From assembly GCA_022791735.1 (NCBI GenBank), contig JAAVZQ010000123.1:1-10280 (forward strand): a DNA stretch of 10,280 nt. Direction: 5' to 3'. Shown in pieces: positions 6,642 to 10,280 of the stretch. The translations under genes were made by a program, and so were the position numbers. The notes under the pieces are model-generated. The model did not search any database, was not told the origin of the DNA, and saw only the letters and a list, made by a program, of their open reading frames with translations. The first letter of the stretch is position 1, and the number at the start of each line of letters is the position of its first letter. The stretch is from Clostridia bacterium (lineage in GTDB: Bacteria > Bacillota > Clostridia > TANB77 > CAG-508).

Positions 6642-8130
6642 GTGCCTAAACACATTAAATATCCCAAGAAGTACCAAATAGACACCAATAAATATTGCAA
6701 TCTTTAGAAGAACAAAGCCTAGGTCATATTCTATGTAATTATCAATAGCATCAAATAAAAATTTAGTAACAAGTACAAGAATCAGAGGCACAAAAACATA
6801 AGAAATAAAGTCAAACTTAAAATGACTTGCTTTATATAATTGTATCAAACTTATTGTAAAATTCAAAATTTCACTTATTGCAATAATTGCAATATATCCA
6901 TATATACCAAAGACAGGTACAAGAGTATATATAAGCACAATAGTTGATATAAGGTCAACTATATTACAGTACATTACCCCAACTTGTTTATCAAGACCAC
7001 GAAGCATTGCGTCAATTACCTTATCAAGGTAAATCAAAATAACAAGAGGAGAGAGAAGTACCAAGAAATTTGAAATATCCAAATTATGATATATAAAAAA
7101 GCATATTTCTTCAGTAAATGTAAGGAAAATTCCAATTACACAAACACTAAAAAAAGATGTAAGTTTGAAAATCAAAGTTGTTACTTGATTCATTCTAGCA
7201 AAATCCTTCTTTAGATTGTATCTTGCAAATTCAGGTATCAAAAGTCCGGGCAGCAGAAGTAATCATGATACAAGGGAACATCAAAATAGGCAAAGTCATA
7301 CCATTAATAAGTCCATATTGAGAAAGAGCAGTGTCACAAGATACAGAGGATTTTTCTAAACTATAAGGAATAAGCATCTGCTTTAAAGTAGAAAGCCCAG
7401 AACGTATATATGAAGTTACAGCAACAGGCAGAGAAATTCTAAGGATTTTCTTTAAATAATTGTCATTTTTACTTCTTTTAAGCACAATTTTTTTAATATC
7501 AATCAAATAAAAGATATATGTAAGCACAAATTCAAAGATAGACGAAAGAGTAGTTGCTAAAATTAAATATGTGCAAACTGTATCAAGGCTAGAAGAAGGA
7601 AAAAAGTATAAAAGTGCTAGAGTAAGTGCAACTTGAAGCGCCATAGTTAAAATTCTGCTAATAGATGTTTTAGATACCCTTCTTACACCTGTAAAATAAC
7701 CACTAAGTGAAGTGATAAGCGAAACAAACGGCATACTGATTGCCATAATGTAGATAGGCATCTTGCTTACTTTATTATGTAAAAGTACAGAAGATGAGAA
7801 GCCGAGCAGTTAAAAACAAAAGTACAAGAGCTATAATACCAAAAAATAAACTATATAAAATGCATTTTTTCATAGCAATTTTTAGACCAGAGCCACCATT
7901 TCCATCTAGCTCTTCTGCAACAATCCTTGTTGCAGCAAGACTTATCCCAGAATTTGCTAAAGTAGTAGCAAAAGTATAAATGGACATAATAAGCTCAAAA
8001 ATTCCGTGAACCTTCACTACCGAAGAGTATTTGCTACATATACACTAAAAAATACATTTATAAAGCTCATAAATAATGAGGTTAAAGTTAAAATTACAGT
8101 ATTAAACAAAAATAGTTTTAATCTACTCAT
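6624..8130 (-). CDS. polysaccharide/lipid flippase of the MATE-like SpoVB/Wzx group, requiring four +1 shifts at CGG
   Basis: Read in one frame the gene breaks four times. Skipping the C of in-frame CGG at 8022, 8006, 7804 and 7248 joins all pieces into a 500-residue protein (1,507 bases minus 4, stop TAG 6626-6624), the usual size for SpoVB/Wzx-type exporters. The N-terminus MSRLKLFLFN leads into a membrane helix, and the joined LGSEGSGIFELI corresponds to the conserved IGAEGxGLxxLI of the family. About 12-14 hydrophobic helices follow; the last join gives SAAGLLIPEFARYN. Such proteins move undecaprenyl-linked precursors across the membrane; the exact substrate is unknown. ATG 8130 is the first start after an in-frame stop and has no Shine-Dalgarno sequence. 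In-frame reading would stop within nine codons of each CGG. Confidence 0.8.
7246..7248 (-). other. CGG +1 shift site 4 of the flippase (CGGA)
   Basis: Frame before: TCT GCT GCC, then CGG, which in frame runs ACT TTT GAT ACC TGA. Skipping C7248 gives GGA CTT TTG ATA CCT, and the protein reads SAAGLLIPEFARYN with Gly294 from GGA. Confidence 0.75.
7802..7804 (-). other. CGG +1 shift site 3 of the flippase (CGGC)
   Basis: Frame before: TTA ACT GCT, then CGG, which in frame reaches TAA after eight more codons. Skipping C7804 gives GGC TTC TCA TCT and opens the frame through ...KVSKMPIYIMAISMP. Gly109 comes from GGC. Confidence 0.75.
8004..8006 (-). other. CGG +1 shift site 2 of the flippase (CGGA)
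   Basis: Frame before (after site 1): GAA GGT TCA, then CGG, which in frame runs AAT TTT TGA. Skipping C8006 gives GGA ATT TTT GAG, reading GSGIFEL with Gly42, the second glycine of the family's GxEGxG motif. Confidence 0.78.
8020..8022 (-). other. CGG +1 shift site 1 of the flippase (CGGT)
   Basis: Frame before: AAT ACT CTT, then CGG followed directly by TAG. Skipping C8022 gives GGT AGT GAA GGT, reading LGSEG with Gly37, the first glycine of the GxEGxG motif. It lies only 16 bases before site 2. Confidence 0.78.
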
Positions 8131-8157
8131 AGAATAAATATATTAGAGAGAAAGGAA

Positions 8158-8166
8158 ATTATAACA
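8158..8166 (-). promoter_or_regulatory. extended -10 promoter of the flippase gene
   Basis: On the minus strand TGTTATAAT (8166-8158) is a perfect TATAAT with the TGn extension; no good -35 lies at the right distance, which extended -10 promoters tolerate. Transcription would start near 8150, leaving a leader of about 20 pyrimidine-rich bases without a Shine-Dalgarno sequence before ATG 8130. Confidence 0.5.
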
Positions 8167-8207
8167 AGAAAATATTCTAAGAAGTGTATATTTATAATAA
8201 GTTATTA

Positions 8208-8247
8208 GAGATTGCTTTGCAACCCTTGTTAGGAGCATAGCAGTCTC
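8208..8247 (-). other. hairpin between the XRE gene and the flippase gene
   Basis: GAGATTGCT (8208-8216) pairs with AGCAGTCTC (8239-8247) over 9 bp with one wobble. Inside, TGC/GCA and CCT/AGG helices continue to a TGTT loop, so the hairpin is nested and well formed. It lies downstream of the XRE stop codon on the minus strand. No T tract follows there, so a terminator role is possible but not shown. Confidence 0.45.
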
Positions 8248-8260
8248 ATTTTCATCTTTT

Positions 8261-8482
8261 TTATTTAGTTCTTTTATATGGAGCTTTAATGTCAGTTAGC
8301 CCCAACAGATAATCAATAGAAGTATTGTAGAATTCTGATAGTTTGATTAATACTTTAGTAGGTATGTCATTTTTTCCAATTTCATATTGATTATATCCAG
8401 TTTGAGACATGTTAAGGATTTCCCCTACTTGTTTTTGAGTTAAATCATTATCTTCTCTTAAACTTCTTAATCTTTCATACAT
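8261..8482 (-). CDS. XRE-family (Cro/C1-type) transcriptional regulator, 73 residues
   Basis: The protein is almost entirely one Cro/C1-type helix-turn-helix domain: MYERLRSLREDNDLTQKQVGEI, then the recognition-helix region with MSQTGYNQYE and the conserved IDYLLGLTD of XRE regulators. I place the start at ATG 8482 because AGGTGA (8494-8489 on the minus strand) lies five bases upstream; a GTG at 8491 is part of that ribosome binding site. There is no ligand-binding or protease domain, so its signal is unknown. It is divergent from the pilin-Hint gene across 105 bases containing a promoter and two palindromes, and very likely represses that gene and itself. No in-frame CGG occurs. Confidence 0.85.
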   Translation of the reverse strand: MYERLRSLREDNDLTQKQVGEILNMSQTGYNQYEIGKNDIPTKVLIKLSEFYNTSIDYLLGLTDIKAPYKRTK

Positions 8483-8499
8483 ATAAATCACCTAATAGA

Positions 8500-8505
8500 A
8501 TTATA
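8500..8505 (-). promoter_or_regulatory. possible -10 of the XRE gene
   Basis: TATAAT lies on the minus strand at 8505-8500, 17 bases upstream of ATG 8482, but no convincing -35 is seen. Start codon, ribosome binding site and -10 are so close that the leader would be only about 10 bases long. Confidence 0.35.
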
Positions 8506-8508
8506 AAA

Positions 8509-8550
8509 TAACTTAAAATAAGGTATTGACTTTTAACTTATTTTAAGTTA
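8509..8550. promoter_or_regulatory. paired palindromic operators for the XRE regulator
   Basis: A perfect 14-bp inverted repeat pairs TAACTTAAAATAAG (8509-8522) with CTTATTTTAAGTTA (8537-8550). Each half is also a palindrome: AACTTA-TTT-TAAGTT (8535-8549, perfect) and AACTTA-AAA-TAAGGT (8510-8524, one mismatch). The two sites are 25 bp centre to centre. One sits just upstream of the -35 and the other in the spacer running into the -10 of the pilin-Hint promoter, as expected for repression by a dimeric Cro/C1-type protein. Confidence 0.75.
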
Positions 8551-8554
8551 AAAT
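8526..8554 (+). promoter_or_regulatory. promoter of the pilin-Hint gene
   Basis: TTGACT (8526-8531), a 17-base spacer and TAAAAT (8549-8554). Both elements are one base from consensus and both are entangled with the palindromic operators. Transcription would start near 8561, ten bases before the ribosome binding site AAGGAGGAG (8571-8579). Confidence 0.7.
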
Positions 8555-8587
8555 TTGTTTATATAATATAAAGGAGGAGAAGAACAA

Positions 8588-10046
8588 ATGAAGATGAGAG
8601 GAGAAAGGCGGAATAACACTAGTAGCACTTATTATAACCATAATAGTATTAGTTATACTTGCAGCAGTAAGCATAAATGCAGCATTTAATACGGGAATAA
8701 TAGAAACAGCAGTAAATGGAGCAGTAAATTATGCAGATGCACAAAATAAGGAAAAAGTAGCATTTGATGAATTAGACGGAAGCTTACAAGATATATTAAA
8801 AAGAATAGAGGAATATGACATAGAAGGAACGGTCCCAACAGAAAGCCCTGAAATAATAGATCCAACAGGAAAGATAAATACAAGTGAAGTATATTGGTCA
8901 GAAGGGAAAGCAAGCGTAACTTTAAGTACTACAATAAACGGAATTCAAATACAGTGGAAAATAGGACAAGAAAATGAGAGATGGGAAACATCAACAGAAG
9001 GACAAAATAGTGTAACTCTAAGTAATCTGAATAATGGAGTGGATGTATATGCAAGAGGTTTTAATGGTATAGATGTAGGAGAGGCTATACACGTTCCAAT
9101 AAAAGATGAAATTGTGCCAAGTGCTCCAAGTATAAAAATATCAAGTGGCACAGAAGGAAATGAAAAATGGTATAGAAGTGATGTGACATTGAATATTATA
9201 GCAGGAACAGATGAACAGAGTGGTGTAAATAGGACTACGTATGTAGTTAGTGGAGCACAAAAGATTGTAGAAACTGAAGGAACAAGTGTAACAATTACAG
9301 CAGATGGAACAAGCCAAATTACAGCATATACATATGATAATGCAGGAAATAGAACATCTTCTGAAACAGCGATAATAAAAAAAGATGCAAAAGGACCTAC
9401 AATAACAGGATTATCTAATATAAAAGTAAAAGATGAAAATACAAATTGTTTTACAGATGGTGTATCAGTTTCAGATGAAACAAGTGGAATTGAAAGTAGT
9501 ACATTATATACTTATAATCCTACTACATTAAAAAATGGAGAAAATACAATAACTTATATAGCAACAGATAAAGCAGGAAACACTACAACTGCAACAAGAG
9601 TAATTACATTAGAAAATCAGGTTTGCTTTGTTGCAGGAACAAAAGTGTCAACACCAAATGGTATGATGAATATAGAAGACTTAAAAGCAGGAGATATGGT
9701 ATATTCATATAATGAAGAAACAAAAGAAATAGAGGAAAAAGAAATACTAACAACATTTATAAATGAGGCAAGTATAATTACAACAATAACATTTGAAAAT
9801 GGAGAACAAATAGAAAATACAATATTCCATCCATATTATGTAGTAGATAAAGGCTGGAAAGAAACAAGAGATTTAAATGTAGGTGATAAAATACTAACAC
9901 AAGATAAGAAAACAGTAGAAATTAGAAAAATAAGTACAGAAAAAGTAAATACTGTAAAGGTATATAATTTAAATGTAGATGGAAACCATAATTATTTTGT
10001 CGGTGCGACTATGCTGTTAACTCACAACTTAAATTGTGGGGTATAA
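8588..10046 (+). CDS. surface protein with pilin-like leader, Ig-like repeats and C-terminal Hint domain; needs one +1 shift at CGG
   Basis: ATG 8588 follows AAGGAGGAG (8571-8579). After seven codons (MKMRGER) an in-frame CGG occurs; skipping C8609 continues GITLVALIITIIVLVILAAV and gives 485 residues. Residues 1-8 resemble a prepilin leader ending in Gly8, and 9-33 are the hydrophobic stem, with Ala13 where classical pilins have Glu5. Residues 70-340 are Ser/Thr-rich Ig-like repeats of the ITAYTYDNAGN / ITYIATDKAGN type. Residues 346-480 form a Hint (hedgehog/intein) domain: Cys346 in CFVAGT, NTIFHP with His414, YNLNVDGNHNYFVG with His467, and LLTHN with His479-Asn480. Only LNCGV follows. 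Hint domains autocleave and usually release a toxin; none is present. The XRE operators lie over the promoter. The protein is probably membrane- or surface-anchored. Confidence 0.75.
8609..8611 (+). other. CGG +1 shift site of the pilin-Hint gene (CGGA)
   Basis: Frame before: GGA GAA AGG, then CGG; staying in frame reaches TAA at 8687. Skipping C8609 gives GGA ATA ACA CTA, reading RGITLVAL, so the glycine before the presumed prepilin-type cleavage site is created exactly at the shift. No ATG, GTG or TTG lies in the downstream frame until GTG 9039, so internal initiation cannot supply the leader. Confidence 0.75.
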
Positions 10047-10062
10047 TATAAAAATGTCTAAA

Positions 10063-10107
10063 TAGAGACTCTTATGACAAATATGTTACAAGAGCCTCTA
10101 ATTTTTT
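10063..10107 (+). terminator. terminator of the pilin-Hint gene
   Basis: TAGAGACTCTT (10063-10073) pairs with AAGAGCCTCTA (10090-10100) with one mismatch, and TGACA/TGTTA extends the stem inward to a 4-base loop. A run of seven T's follows at 10102-10108. It begins 16 bases after the stop codon. Confidence 0.88.
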
Positions 10108-10117
10108 TACTCGACAG

Positions 10118-10171
10118 TTACAAAAAAATTACAAAAAAATTACAAATGGTAAAATTAAATTACCGTTTTTT
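10118..10171. repeat. short A-rich tandem repeat and weak hairpin
   Basis: TTACAAAAAAA occurs twice in tandem (10118-10128, 10129-10139) and begins a third time. AAATGGTAA (10144-10152) then pairs with TTACCGTTT (10160-10168) with one wobble, followed by more T's. It may be a weak second terminator; on the minus strand the repeat supplies T tracts. Confidence 0.4.
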
Positions 10172-10183
10172 GAAAATAAAAAA

Positions 10184-10256
10184 GACACATAATTAAAACT
10201 TATGATACAATGTTGGTGTCGAATCAAACATTGAAAGAAGGAATTAATTATGTGTC
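10184..10256 (+). promoter_or_regulatory. nested hairpin enclosing the start codon of the next gene
   Basis: GACACATAATTAA (10184-10196) pairs perfectly with TTAATTATGTGTC (10244-10256), and CAATGTT (10208-10214) pairs with AACATTG (10227-10233) inside it. The ATG at 10249 lies in the outer right arm, with the ribosome binding site just inside. If transcription starts upstream of the left arm, this could hide the start codon. A TACAAT at 10206-10211 could instead be a -10 within it, in which case the left arm is not transcribed. Confidence 0.5.
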
Positions 10257-10280
10257 AAAATAATAATACCACAGAAAGCA
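10249..10280 (+). CDS. start of a gene running off the window, possibly a transposase
   Basis: ATG 10249 follows AGAAGGA (10236-10242) at a suitable distance, and the frame stays open to the edge, reading MCQNNNTTES. Ten residues are too few to assign a family. The inverted repeat around the start and the polar Asn/Thr-rich N-terminus would be compatible with an insertion-sequence transposase, but that is only a guess. Confidence 0.45.

Noticed and set aside
6624..8017. Three separate small membrane protein genes on the minus strand
   Set aside because: The pieces join in order into a single 500-residue transporter, each lies in the frame predicted by skipping the C of a CGG, and the apparent starts are merely internal ATG or GTG codons without ribosome binding sites.
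8483..8491. GTG 8491 as start of the XRE gene
   Set aside because: It overlaps AGGTGA, which is correctly placed as ribosome binding site for ATG 8482.
8686..9151. Minus-strand reading frames opposite the pilin-Hint gene
   Set aside because: They lie opposite the real coding frame and have Leu/Phe-rich shadow composition.
6624..10046. Ordinary pseudogenes or sequencing errors in the flippase and pilin-Hint genes
   Set aside because: Five independent lesions would all have to be an extra C before GG in frame, with no other damage, while other C-GGN sequences in intact genes are undisturbed. I keep a small doubt because raw reads are not available.
9039..10046. Separate gene starting at GTG 9039
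   Set aside because: The frame is open and protein-like for 143 more codons upstream, back to the pilin leader, and no ribosome binding site precedes the GTG.
1..10280. CRISPR array or origin of replication
   Set aside because: No regularly spaced direct repeats and no DnaA-box cluster seen.

Overview
The window is AT-rich and looks like a low-GC Gram-positive (Clostridia-type Firmicute) chromosome. The heat-shock operon has the order hrcA-grpE-dnaK-dnaJ behind a CIRCE operator, DnaK is the short Gram-positive form, Shine-Dalgarno sequences are mostly strong, and the tRNA gene encodes its own CCA. I cannot name the species. It may be an uncultured gut lineage, but that is inference.

Layout. 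1-1229 (+): the tail of an unidentified gene, a 48-residue small membrane protein and a CPBP-family intramembrane protease. 1231-1428 (-): a terminator and a tRNA-Glu(CTC) gene with its promoter. 1459-6641 (+): the chaperone operon, from a promoter with two CIRCE-like operators through hrcA, grpE, dnaK and dnaJ to a strong terminator. The grpE-dnaK and dnaK-dnaJ gaps hold large structured hairpins, two of which share one architecture. A pilin-gene fragment sits directly after dnaJ. 6624-8130 (-): a SpoVB/Wzx-type flippase. 8261-8482 (-): a small XRE repressor. 8509-8554: paired palindromic operators around a promoter. 8588-10046 (+): a surface protein with a pilin-like leader, Ig-like repeats and a C-terminal Hint autoprocessing domain, followed by a terminator. 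10184-10280: the start of another gene inside a nested hairpin.

Main observation. The flippase and the pilin-Hint gene look broken in conventional reading frames, four times and once. All five breaks are alike: an in-frame CGG is followed by the correct continuation in the +1 frame, as if the C were skipped and GGN read as glycine. Skipping only those five C's gives a 500-residue flippase and a 485-residue pilin-Hint protein, and puts glycine where the families need it (LGSEGSGIF, RGITL). The seven intact genes (about 1,900 codons) contain no in-frame CGG. This points to CGG not being a normal arginine codon here and to CGGN working as a +1 frameshift or four-base glycine signal.

How the parts work together. 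HrcA represses its own operon through CIRCE, GrpE and DnaJ serve DnaK, and the intergenic hairpins may process or stabilise segments of the mRNA. The XRE protein probably represses the pilin-Hint gene and itself. The flippase and pilin-Hint protein both act at the cell envelope and both depend on the CGG shift, while the highly expressed chaperones lack it.
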